This document shows, piece by piece, positions 6,883 through 14,522 of a stretch of 64,000 nucleotides of DNA. The translations under genes were made by a program, and so were the position numbers. The notes under the pieces were generated by a model. It ran no database searches. It was not told where the DNA came from and was given only the letters and a program-made list of their open reading frames with translations. Origin of the DNA: Ramlibacter albus (GTDB lineage Bacteria > Pseudomonadota > Gammaproteobacteria > Burkholderiales > Burkholderiaceae_C); NCBI RefSeq assembly GCF_014297445.1, contig NZ_JACORU010000004.1, positions 1 to 64,000 of the forward strand, written 5' to 3'. The number at the start of each line of letters is the position of its first letter. Position 1 is the first letter of the stretch.

Positions 6883-8583
6883 TCACAGCGGCAAGCCCGC
6901 GCGCTGCATGCCTTGGGCAAGGCGTTGTGTCTGCCCCGGCAGTTGCGTGCCGCGCCAGGCGCGTGTCTGCTCCATCCACGACGTGATGCTCAGTTGCGGC
7001 CGCAGGCGCAAGGCGTGGTCCAGGTGCGCCTTCGCCTGTGGCTCGCGGCCGCGCAGTGCGTCGATCGCCGCCATCCCGAGCCGCGGCCCGGGGTAGTCGG
7101 GCGCCGCGGCCGCGGCTTCGCGGAAGCGCTGGTACGCGGCGTCGTCGCGGCCGGCGTAGAACTCTGCCACCGCGGCGCGATACAGCGCGATGCGCACGAG
7201 ATTCGGCTCCAGCGGGCTAAGCTTCATTGCAGCTGCCATGTGGGCGGCGACTTCGTGTGCGCGCCCCAGCAGCAGCTTCATCTCGCCGATCCGCACGTGG
7301 GCCCAGGCCTCGCTAGGGTACCTGGCAAGGTAGCTCTCGTAGATGGCAAGCGCCCCTTCGTAGTCGCCGCGCTCGCGCAGCGCGTGGCCGCGCAGGCAAT
7401 GCGCATAACCGTAGCCGGGGTCGATCGCCTGCGCCTTCGCAAGCGCCTGCTCGGCGGCCTCGAGTTGGGCCGCCTGCGACTTCGCGTCGCCGGTTCGGAA
7501 AAACTCGAGCTCCGCCAGGTGCGAGTGGGCCCAACCCGTGAGCGCCGCCGCGGATGCGGGTTCCGCCGCGAGCGCGGCCTCGAACAGCTCGCGCGCGCGC
7601 AGCGCGTCCTCGCGGCTGGCGAGGTGGCGGATCAGGTGCTGGCCCTCCACCACGGCGTCGATCGCATCGAGCTGCCTGCCGCTTCGCAGCGGCTGGCGCG
7701 CCGCGGCCGTGAGCCGCACGTCGAGCACGCGCGCGACGCGCAGCGCGATGTCGCGCCGCCAGTCCCACTCGCTCACGTCGCGGTAGCTGAATTGCTCGCC
7801 CCACAGGACGACGCCGTCCTCGGCCGAAACGAAACGGGCATTGATCTGCACCGCCGCGCCTTCACGGCGCACGGTGCCGAGCAGGACATGCCGCACGCCC
7901 AGCTCGCGGCCGATGGTGCGCACGTCCGCGCCGCGCTCGCCGAGCACCGCCGCGGACGCGCGCGTGATGACGAGTGTGTCCGGAAGCCGGGACAACTCGG
8001 TCACGAGGTCTTCGGCCACGCTCTCCCCGAAGTAGCCCGCGTAGGCACCCTGCTGCTCGGTGAACGGCATCACGGCTATCGACCGGCGGGCCTTGATGCC
8101 TTCGTCGAGGGGTCGTTGTGGCGCCTGGCGGGCTCCCATGATCGTGATGCCGCCGGCAACGAGTGCGGCTGCGATGCCAGCCGCCGCCCACGCGCCGTGG
8201 CGGCGCACCGTCGAGGTCGGTTGGGACGAGACGGTGGCGGCTTCCGCTTCGCAAGGCGCGTCGGGCTCGAAGACATAACCGCGCCGCGGCACGGTCCGGA
8301 TCATCCCCTCCGCCCTGTCGCCGAGCGCGGCACGCAGCTCACGCACGCATTGCGACAGCGAGTCGTCCGTCACGACCACGCCCGGCCATACGGCCGCCAG
8401 CAGCTCCTGCTTGCGCAGCACCCGGCCGGGATGGGCCGCGAAGTAGGTCAGCAGCGCCAGCGTCTTCGGCCGCAGCGGCACCGGCTGGCCGGCGCGCGTC
8501 AGCAACGCGCGCCGCAGGTCGAGCGTGAACGGCCCGAACGTTGTCGCCGGGACCGCGTCATCGTGCAGGTCGTGAGCGCCCAT
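6883..8583 (-). CDS. Winged-helix (OmpR/CadC-type) regulator with TPR domain
   Basis: A 566-residue membrane-anchored regulator. Residues about 10-105 form an OmpR-type winged-helix DNA-binding domain (LRPKTLALLTYFAAHPG, then TVPRRGYVFE). A single membrane helix follows at about 138-158. A periplasmic FlgO/adenylate-cyclase-associated domain comes next (RSIAVMPFTEQQG...VRHVLLGTVRREG), and then TPR-like helical repeats to the C-terminus. This layout is common for CadC-like one-component sensors. It is divergent from the small secreted-protein gene at 8707 and may regulate it. The start at 8583 sets the HTH at the N-terminus. Confidence 0.8.
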   Translation of the reverse strand: MGAHDLHDDAVPATTFGPFTLDLRRALLTRAGQPVPLRPKTLALLTYFAAHPGRVLRKQELLAAVWPGVVVTDDSLSQCVRELRAALGDRAEGMIRTVPRRGYVFEPDAPCEAEAATVSSQPTSTVRRHGAWAAAGIAAALVAGGITIMGARQAPQRPLDEGIKARRSIAVMPFTEQQGAYAGYFGESVAEDLVTELSRLPDTLVITRASAAVLGERGADVRTIGRELGVRHVLLGTVRREGAAVQINARFVSAEDGVVLWGEQFSYRDVSEWDWRRDIALRVARVLDVRLTAAARQPLRSGRQLDAIDAVVEGQHLIRHLASREDALRARELFEAALAAEPASAAALTGWAHSHLAELEFFRTGDAKSQAAQLEAAEQALAKAQAIDPGYGYAHCLRGHALRERGDYEGALAIYESYLARYPSEAWAHVRIGEMKLLLGRAHEVAAHMAAAMKLSPLEPNLVRIALYRAAVAEFYAGRDDAAYQRFREAAAAAPDYPGPRLGMAAIDALRGREPQAKAHLDHALRLRPQLSITSWMEQTRAWRGTQLPGQTQRLAQGMQRAGLPL

Positions 8584-8706
8584 GGTGCTCCTCCTCGTCG
8601 ATGGCCGGATTTTGCGCCCGGCTTTCGGCGAAATTTCAGCCAACTGTCGGCGCGGGCCCGCCGCCATTGCCTACATTCCGCCGGTCCAACGACCCAGGAG
8701 CTTGCG

Positions 8707-9087
8707 ATGGCGGCGAAAACGGCACTTTTGCGCGGGTGGATGGGTGTGGTGCTGGCGAGCGCGGCAGCGGCGGCCGACGTGTCTGCAATGCGCGGCACGG
8801 ACTCGTTGCGCGCCGGCATCGAGCGCCTGCCCGACAAGGACCTCGAAGGCTTGTTCCTGCGCTGCGCCCGCGAATCGGCCGAGCGCATGCTGGACTTCGG
8901 CGACGCGGCCGTGTGCTCGTTCGGCTTCGAGGCCCTCAAGAAGCGGAAGTTCGGCGGGGATTTCGAGGCACTGTTGGCTTGGTGGCGGTTAGGGCGCGAT
9001 GCGTCGGATGCTCGTCCAGGGTCTTCTGCAATGCACTCGCCAGCAGCTTCTCATCCGGCAGCACGGTGTGGTACTCCGCAGCCATGA
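8707..9087 (+). CDS. Small secreted protein with a probably foreign C-terminal tail
   Basis: 126 residues from ATG 8707, with AGGAG at 8696-8700. A signal peptide covers about residues 1-23 (GVVLASAAAAA). The compact conserved-looking part is GTDSLRAGIERLPDKDLEGL, a Cys-containing helix and GDFEALLAWWR. I recognise this only as a small conserved Burkholderiales-type protein of unknown function. From about position 8990 the residues become low-complexity and run antisense to the coding region of the yhcG-like gene. The last 30 or so residues are therefore probably a chance read-through created when that gene landed here. Confidence 0.55.
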   Translation: MAAKTALLRGWMGVVLASAAAAADVSAMRGTDSLRAGIERLPDKDLEGLFLRCARESAERMLDFGDAAVCSFGFEALKKRKFGGDFEALLAWWRLGRDASDARPGSSAMHSPAASHPAARCGTPQP

Positions 9088-10081
9088 CCTTGTTCGGCAG
9101 CCCGTCGAGGGCGTATCGCGCCACAGCGGCGTTGTGGCGTGCGCACAAGACGAGGCCGACCGGCGGATTCTCGCCGGGGAACGTCCAGTGCTCGCGTGCG
9201 TAGTTGCAGTACATGTGCATCTGCCCGACATCGGCGTGGTTGAACTCGCCGAGTTTGAGGTCGACGATCACGAGGCAACGCAGGCGGCGATGGAAGAAGA
9301 GCAAGTCGACCCGAAACCAGGTGTCACCGATCCGCAACCGCCGCTGCCGTCCAACGAACGTGAAATCGCCGCCGAGTTCAAGCATGAAGTCTTCGAGGCG
9401 GAGGATGAGGGCCTCCTCGAGCTGCGACTCCGAGTACTCGTCCTTCAGGTTCAGGAATTCGAGCACGAATGGGTCCTTGATAGCTTCGTCGGCGGTGACC
9501 AGGTCGCCAGGCAGAGGGACCGCACCGCGCTCCAGCATCGACCGCTTGTTCCGGGACAGCAGGGCGCGCGTGTAGAACTGGGAGTCGATCTGTCTTCCCA
9601 GTTGCCGGACGCTCCATCCGCCGCGCAAGGCTTCGTCTTCGTAAAAGCCCCGCTCCTGGGGCGAGCGTGTGCTGCGTACAAGCAGCACGTAGTGGGACCA
9701 TGACAGCGGAAAAGGTCTCGCAAGTTTCCACGATTCGTGCCGTTGCGAAGATTTCCGAGACAGCGTCTCGGATTTTCCGGACGGTGGGTATGCGACGTAG
9801 AACTGGCGCATGAGTTCAAGGTTGTCGACGCTGAATCCGCGCCCGAACCGGGCCGCGAGGTCGGACGACAAGCGCTTGAGCAGTGACTGTCGGTATTCCG
9901 CGCGTTCCTGCCCTCCCTGCTCGAACTCGACGATACGGCGCCCGATTTGCCAGTACGTCGCTGTCATGACCGCGTTGACGCTCCGCGTGGCAGTACTTCG
10001 CGCCGATTCGAGCAGTGCAATGATGTCGCCGTGGAACCCGGCGTAGTCGCGCGGCGTCGGGACTTTGGTGTCTTCTTTCAT
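8936..10081 (-). CDS. yhcG: PDDEXK nuclease-domain protein (DUF1016, YhcG-like)
   Basis: 381 residues. The N-terminal DUF1016 domain (about 10-165) has ATYWQIGRRIVEFEQGGQER and the typical segment WSHYVLL. The C-terminal PD-(D/E)XK nuclease fold (about 190-360) shows the acidic residue in WFRVDLLFFHRRL and the VDLK active-site motif in LVIVDLKLGEF. YhcG-type proteins act on DNA and are often found in mobile or defence-related surroundings. It is encoded opposite and overlapping (152 bp) the tail of the preceding small gene. The last 12 or so residues (TVPRNPRRTSAS) are antisense to conserved residues of that gene, so the native stop was probably lost on insertion. Confidence 0.85.
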   Translation of the reverse strand: MKEDTKVPTPRDYAGFHGDIIALLESARSTATRSVNAVMTATYWQIGRRIVEFEQGGQERAEYRQSLLKRLSSDLAARFGRGFSVDNLELMRQFYVAYPPSGKSETLSRKSSQRHESWKLARPFPLSWSHYVLLVRSTRSPQERGFYEDEALRGGWSVRQLGRQIDSQFYTRALLSRNKRSMLERGAVPLPGDLVTADEAIKDPFVLEFLNLKDEYSESQLEEALILRLEDFMLELGGDFTFVGRQRRLRIGDTWFRVDLLFFHRRLRCLVIVDLKLGEFNHADVGQMHMYCNYAREHWTFPGENPPVGLVLCARHNAAVARYALDGLPNKVMAAEYHTVLPDEKLLASALQKTLDEHPTHRALTATKPTVPRNPRRTSAS

Positions 10082-10137
10082 GTCAGCCTCCCCGCCGTCA
10101 GGCTAACCGACCTCCACTCCAGACCAACGGATAGGCG

Positions 10138-11062
10138 CTACCTCACCCGCACCGCAAACTGCAGGAACACCCGGTCCCCCTTCGCCCGGTTGCGCACCCA
10201 CTCCTCCCTTTGCCACTTCAGCGTCACGCCCCAGTTGTCCTCGTGGTAGCGCAGGTAGGGCCCGATGCCGAAGACGCGCCCGCGGTTTCCACCGGGTACG
10301 CCAACATCGTTGACCTTGTCGTCCGCGAGTTGCCGGTACGCGTACCCGCTCACGCCCACCTGCCAGTGCGGCGCCGGCGTGTAGCCGGCTGCGTAGTCCA
10401 TGCTGAACTCGCGGCCCGACAGGTAGTTCGTGCGGTGGTTCTTCCGGTTGAACAGCACGACGAAGCTGCCGTCCACCTCGATCTCGGGCCGCGGGAACCA
10501 CGTGATCCAGTAGTGCGGCGCGAGCGACACGAAGCCGCTGCTGATGTTCGTGGGCTGCCCCACTTCGTACTTCGCGATCGGGAAGTACAGCTCGACGCCG
10601 GCCATCTGGTGCACCTTCTCGCCGTGCCAGCCGAGCAGCACCGGCCCCACGAGGCCGGCCGGGAACCAGCCGCTGGACGTGCCTTCGCGGTGCAGCCTGC
10701 CCGCCGGCGTGCCCACGTCGAACTGCACGCGCGCATCGGCGTACCAGGTGAGGCCGACGCGCGTTTCGACGTCCGCGCCGAACAGCTTCACGTCAGGCCA
10801 CACGTACTGCAGGCGCGTGGTCGCACCCGAAAACCGCAGGTCGAAATCCGACAGCCCCGCGCGCGGGTTGCCCGCAGCGTCGAGTGTTCGACCGGCGCGA
10901 TAGCCCGCCAGGAAGTTGGTGATGCGCACGCTCCCCGGCGGCCCGATGACGCCCGCAAGCACGGTGTCCACGCCGAGCGCCTTGTTGGTGGCGCCGCCTT
11001 CGGTGGCGCGCAGGCCTTGAACATCAGCAGCGCGATCAGGCCGAGCGCGCACGCGAAACCGA
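10138..11062 (-). pseudogene. Decayed outer-membrane transporter (phenol_MetA_deg/SphA-like)
   Basis: The mature part is intact. It runs ATEGGATNKALGVDTVLAG, through PRLQYVWPDVKLFGADVETRVGL-like blocks, to a C-terminal strand ending in FAVRVR, as in the phenol_MetA_deg outer-membrane beta-barrel family. The signal peptide (RPIGFACALGLIALL) lies in a different frame. The frames differ by one base just after ATGTTC, at about 11010-11020. The codon before RPIG is ACG, not ATG, and a stop precedes it, so no start is available in that frame. Long read-through starts in the mature frame lack a signal peptide. I infer a frameshifted, start-less pseudogene; a sequencing error is the alternative for the frameshift. 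Confidence 0.6.
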
Positions 11063-11065
11063 TCG

Positions 11066-11209
11066 GCCGCGTATGCCGTGCGCGACGTGCGCCTCATCTG
11101 GTTCAAGGACGACCCCGAGTGGGCCACGCTGCGCGGCGACGCGCGATTTGCCGCGCTGCTGCGGCGCATGAACATGCACGCGTACCCCGCCGGTATGGCG
11201 GGCGTCTGA
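11066..11209 (+). pseudogene. C-terminal remnant of a TPR-type regulator or kinase
   Basis: A plus-strand frame encodes AAYAVRDVRLIWFKDD, then a segment with DARFAALLRRMNM, ending at TGA 11207-11209. This is the characteristic last turn of TPR-containing CadC-like regulators and adenylate-cyclase/TPR proteins (LIWFKxDP...LRxDxRFxxLLRRM). Everything upstream in this frame is antisense to the decayed outer-membrane gene. Only the tail of a formerly longer gene survives, and the two remnants meet within a few bases. Confidence 0.55.
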
Positions 11210-11496
11210 GAATAATCCCGCCGAAGAATTCTCCCATCGTGGCCCAACGGTAGGTTTCGTCCTACTGCTGAATGCGGGCCGCACCGCCAAGCCTGCTGCG
11301 CTTACAAAAACAACATTGGGACCGCGTTTGATACACGGCCATTCACGCATGTCACATGTCAACCGTGCATTGCTGCACGGCAGCAGGCGAAATAGCCGGG
11401 AACTCGAGCGTTGGGTGTGGAATTCGCACGCAATGCGCGTCCACAGGAAGTAACGAATTGCCAGCGAATGCTGGCAGGGCAGGGAGGCCCGGCGCA
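11210..11496 (+). promoter_or_regulatory. Leader region of the exopolysaccharide cluster with two hairpins
   Basis: A gene-free 287-bp stretch of visibly lower G+C than its surroundings. It holds a perfect inverted repeat CCGTGCA-TTGC-TGCACGG (11363-11380) and a second hairpin GCCAGC-GAAT-GCTGGC (11460-11475) just before an AGGGAGG ribosome-binding site (11481-11487) serving GTG 11497. No T-tract follows either stem, so neither looks like a simple terminator. They could be an operator and a translational control element. I see no match to a c-di-GMP riboswitch. Confidence 0.4.
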
Positions 11497-12621
11497 GTGG
11501 ATCAACCCGTGATCGGCATCGTGTGCGGCACGCGACCCGAGATCATCAAGCTCGCTCCCGTGTACCACGCACTGCGCGCCCAAGGCTGGGCTCGCGTCGT
11601 GTGGGTGCACACCGGGCAGCATGCCGACATGGCCGAGCACATGCTCGGCTGCTTCGACATCGTGCCGGACCTGCGCCTCACGCGCAGCGGCGCGGGCATC
11701 GAGCAGTTCAGCATCGAATGCCGCGCGCAGCTGGGCCAGCTCATGGCCGCGCAGCCGTGGGACATGTGCGTGGTGCAGGGCGACACCGAGAGTGCGTTCC
11801 TCGGCGCGCTGTGCGCGTTCTACCGCCGCATCCCGGTCGCGCACGTCGAAGCCGGGCTGCGCACATACAACCTGGAGCGGCCTTTCCCCGAGGAAGGCCT
11901 GCGCCAGATGATCAGCCGCATCACCGCGCTGCACTTCGCGCCCACCGAGCGCGCGCGCGACGCGTTGCTGCGCGAAGGCCTGCGCGATGCCGACATCCTC
12001 GTCACCGGCAACACGGTCGTCGACGCGCAGCTGTGGACCAGCGACAAGTACGGCATCAAGCGCGAGCCCGGCGCATCGAAAGGCCCGATCGTCGTCACCG
12101 TGCACCGCCGCGAACACTGGGGCGGCGAGATGCAGGAGATCTTCGAAGCCGTGGCCGAGGTGGCGCGCGAGCATCCGGACCGCCAGGTGCGCTTCCCCGT
12201 GCACCTGAACCCGGTGGTGCAGCGCGCCGCGCGCGACATCCTCGGCGACGTGCCCAACGTCGAGCTCACCGCGCCCTTCGATTACCTCGAGATGCAGCGT
12301 GCGCTGGCCGGTGCCTCGCTCGTGCTCACCGACTCCGGCGGCCTGCAGGAAGAAGCGCCGACCTTCGGCGTGCCCGTGCTCGTGCTGCGCCACGAGACCG
12401 AGCGGCCCGAATGCGTCGAAGCCGGCTGCGCCGCCCTCGTGGGCCCGCACCGCGAAGGCATCGTGCGCGAAGTGCGGCGCCTGCTTAACGACGAGCTGGC
12501 CTGGCGCCGCATGCAGGCGTCCACCAACCCCTTCGGCGACGGACGCGCGTCGCAACGCATCGCGGACGTGCTGGCCGCGCACCTCGTCCCCGTTCCCAGC
12601 ACAGAGGCCGTCGCGGCCTGA
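11497..12621 (+). CDS. wecB: UDP-N-acetylglucosamine 2-epimerase (non-hydrolysing)
   Basis: 374 residues; interconverts UDP-GlcNAc and UDP-ManNAc in the cytoplasm. Visible signatures are GIVCGTRPEIIKLAPV at the N-terminus, HTGQHADM, VVQGDTES (catalytic Asp region), HVEAGLRTYNLERPFPEE (catalytic Glu residues), VTVHRREHWG (catalytic His) and the UDP-binding LTDSGGLQEEAP. GTG 11497 is chosen because AGGGAGG lies 9 bp upstream and the family alignment starts there. It heads a nine-gene co-oriented run with NfrB/NfrA-like export proteins. In E. coli, WecB-derived ManNAc is needed for the Nfr glycan, so its place here is telling. Confidence 0.92.
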   Translation: MDQPVIGIVCGTRPEIIKLAPVYHALRAQGWARVVWVHTGQHADMAEHMLGCFDIVPDLRLTRSGAGIEQFSIECRAQLGQLMAAQPWDMCVVQGDTESAFLGALCAFYRRIPVAHVEAGLRTYNLERPFPEEGLRQMISRITALHFAPTERARDALLREGLRDADILVTGNTVVDAQLWTSDKYGIKREPGASKGPIVVTVHRREHWGGEMQEIFEAVAEVAREHPDRQVRFPVHLNPVVQRAARDILGDVPNVELTAPFDYLEMQRALAGASLVLTDSGGLQEEAPTFGVPVLVLRHETERPECVEAGCAALVGPHREGIVREVRRLLNDELAWRRMQASTNPFGDGRASQRIADVLAAHLVPVPSTEAVAA

Positions 12622-12645
12622 CCCGAACAACAGGAGCAGTCAAAG

Positions 12646-12870
12646 ATGTACCCCGCCCGAATCCTCGTCATCGCCGCGCTGCTGCCTACCGCAGCCGCGC
12701 TGGCCCAGCCCGTCAAGGCACCACCCCTGCCGCCCGGCTCGAACCTCGTTCGCATCGAGCCCGGCCTGAACCCCGAAGAGAAGAAGCGCCACGTGCGCGC
12801 CCACCACCACAAGGGGCACGTCAAGAAGGACATGACCAGGGACGACAGCGACAAGGGAGCGAAGAAGTGA
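12646..12870 (+). CDS. Small secreted basic protein
   Basis: 74 residues. A clear signal peptide (about 1-20, ending ALA before QPVKAP) is followed by a short Pro-rich segment and a strongly charged tail with Lys and His clusters (HVRAHHHKGHVKK) and Asp/Lys at the end. I recognise no family. The basic tail could interact with an anionic glycan; that is inference. It lies 24 bp after wecB with an AGGAG upstream, and its stop overlaps the next gene's GTG start (GTGA), so it is part of the operon. Confidence 0.65.
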   Translation: MYPARILVIAALLPTAAALAQPVKAPPLPPGSNLVRIEPGLNPEEKKRHVRAHHHKGHVKKDMTRDDSDKGAKK

Positions 12871-14495
12871 AGAAGTACCTCCGCCTCCTCGCCGCGATCT
12901 TCGCGCTGGCCTGCGCTTTCGCATCGCCGCTCGCCCAGGCCCAGACCGGGCCGAAGGTGCTCGTGCTCTACGACGCCCCGTCCGGCACTGAGTTCGAGAA
13001 GCTCGGCTTCGCTTACGCCATCATGCTGCGCAACCTGCTCGGCCACTTCGACGCGGCCGCGGACCTCGTGCCCGTGCAGCAGTACACCGCCGGCCGCATC
13101 AACAACTACGACGCGACCTTCTACCTCGGTGCCTACTACGACAACCAGGTGCCGGCCGCTTTCCTTTCCGACGCGGCCACGACGGCCAAGAAGCTCGTCT
13201 GGTTCAAGTACAACATCTGGCAGCTCGCCTGGAACAGCGCGTACAACTTCCAGGCCACGCGCGGCTTCGGCTTCTGGGGCCTGCGCGGCCTGAACGGGGC
13301 GCCCAGCTCGACGAACCCGGCCCCGGGCTTCTTCGACAGCGTCTCGTACAAGGGCAAGACATTCGTCAAGTACTACGACTACACGAACGGCGCCGTCAAC
13401 GCCGACCCGGACATCGGCGTCACCGGCGTCACCGACGCGGCCAAGGCGCAGGCGGTCGTGATGGTCAACAACCCGAAGAGCGGCGAGAGCGCGCCTTACA
13501 TCATGCGCTCGGGCAACTTCTGGTACGTGGCCGACATGCCCTTCAGCTTCATCGGCCCGCGCGACCGCTACCTCGTGTTCTCCGACATCCTGCACGACAT
13601 GCTGGGCATCCCGCATGCCGAGAGCCACAAGGCGCTGATTCGGCTGGAGGACGTGGGCGCGCTGGTGAGCGTGGAAGCGATGAAGAAGCTCACCGACTAC
13701 CTGCACAACAAGCGCGTGCCGTTCTCCATCGCCACGATTCCCTACTACGTCGACGCGCTGGGCGTCTACAACGGCGGCGTGCCGCAGCAGGTGCCGCTGT
13801 CGCAGGCCACCAACCTGAAGAAGGCGCTGAACTATGCCGTGGCGCGCGGCGCCGAGATCGTGATGCACGGCTACACGCACCAGTACGGCAACATGCGCAA
13901 CCCGCACACGGGCGTGAGCGGCGACGACTACGAGTTCTGGAACATCGTCGCCAACCAGCCTGTCGCCGAAGACTCCGTCAGCTGGGTGTCGCAGCGCCTG
14001 TCCGCCGGCCTGAACGACCTGCGCAGCAACGGCTACAACCCGATGGCCTGGGAGGCACCGCACTACCACCAGTCCGCCACCGCTTCGCGCACGGCCGCCA
14101 CGATGTTCACGACGACGTACCAGCGCTGCGTGTACTTCACGGCGGACAAGCCGAACTTCAGCGGCATCGGCAAGGACTTCGGCGTGGGCCAGATCTATGC
14201 CTACCCGATCGCGAAGGACTACTACGGCCAGCGCATCATCCCCGAGGCGCTGGGCAACATCGAGTACGACATCCGCACGATCGACCCGACCTCCTACTAC
14301 AACTACACGTGGCAGGACATCGTGACCAACGCGAACTACATGCTCGCGGTGCGTGACGGCTACGCCTCGTTCTTCTTCCACCCGTTCTGGCTCGAGCCGG
14401 AACTGGGCGTCCCCGGCTTCGAGGACTTCAAGAAAGCCATCGAAGGCATCACCCAGCTCGGCTACAGCTGGGTGGCGCCCAGCACGGTCCGGTAG
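12867..14495 (+). CDS. Secreted DUF2334 polysaccharide-deacetylase-like protein
   Basis: 542 residues starting at a GTG that overlaps the previous stop. The signal peptide is at about 1-25 (ends AQAQ). The DUF2334 domain, related to NodB-type polysaccharide deacetylases, occupies about 255-530. It shows RLEDVGALV (acidic metal-site motif, about 259), EIVMHGYTHQYG (H-x3-H-like metal ligands, about 330), WEAPHYHQSA and SFFFHPFW. The N-terminal third (VLVLYDAP...) is the usual partner region. In this operon it probably trims N-acetyl groups from, or otherwise edits, an exported ManNAc-type polymer in the periplasm, as PgaB does for PNAG. This is inference. Confidence 0.8.
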   Translation: MKKYLRLLAAIFALACAFASPLAQAQTGPKVLVLYDAPSGTEFEKLGFAYAIMLRNLLGHFDAAADLVPVQQYTAGRINNYDATFYLGAYYDNQVPAAFLSDAATTAKKLVWFKYNIWQLAWNSAYNFQATRGFGFWGLRGLNGAPSSTNPAPGFFDSVSYKGKTFVKYYDYTNGAVNADPDIGVTGVTDAAKAQAVVMVNNPKSGESAPYIMRSGNFWYVADMPFSFIGPRDRYLVFSDILHDMLGIPHAESHKALIRLEDVGALVSVEAMKKLTDYLHNKRVPFSIATIPYYVDALGVYNGGVPQQVPLSQATNLKKALNYAVARGAEIVMHGYTHQYGNMRNPHTGVSGDDYEFWNIVANQPVAEDSVSWVSQRLSAGLNDLRSNGYNPMAWEAPHYHQSATASRTAATMFTTTYQRCVYFTADKPNFSGIGKDFGVGQIYAYPIAKDYYGQRIIPEALGNIEYDIRTIDPTSYYNYTWQDIVTNANYMLAVRDGYASFFFHPFWLEPELGVPGFEDFKKAIEGITQLGYSWVAPSTVR

Positions 14496-14522
14496 CCAAC
14501 CCCTGCAGCAAAAGGTGCATCC

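Noticed and set aside
10210..11253. 347-residue plus-strand frame opposite the decayed porin gene
   Set aside because: Arg/Val/His-rich antisense reading with no start signal; only the last 48 codons in a different frame look like a real remnant.
11210..11496. c-di-GMP riboswitch upstream of the glycan operon
   Set aside because: No GEMM-like conserved core or tetraloop/receptor pattern is visible; only two simple hairpins.
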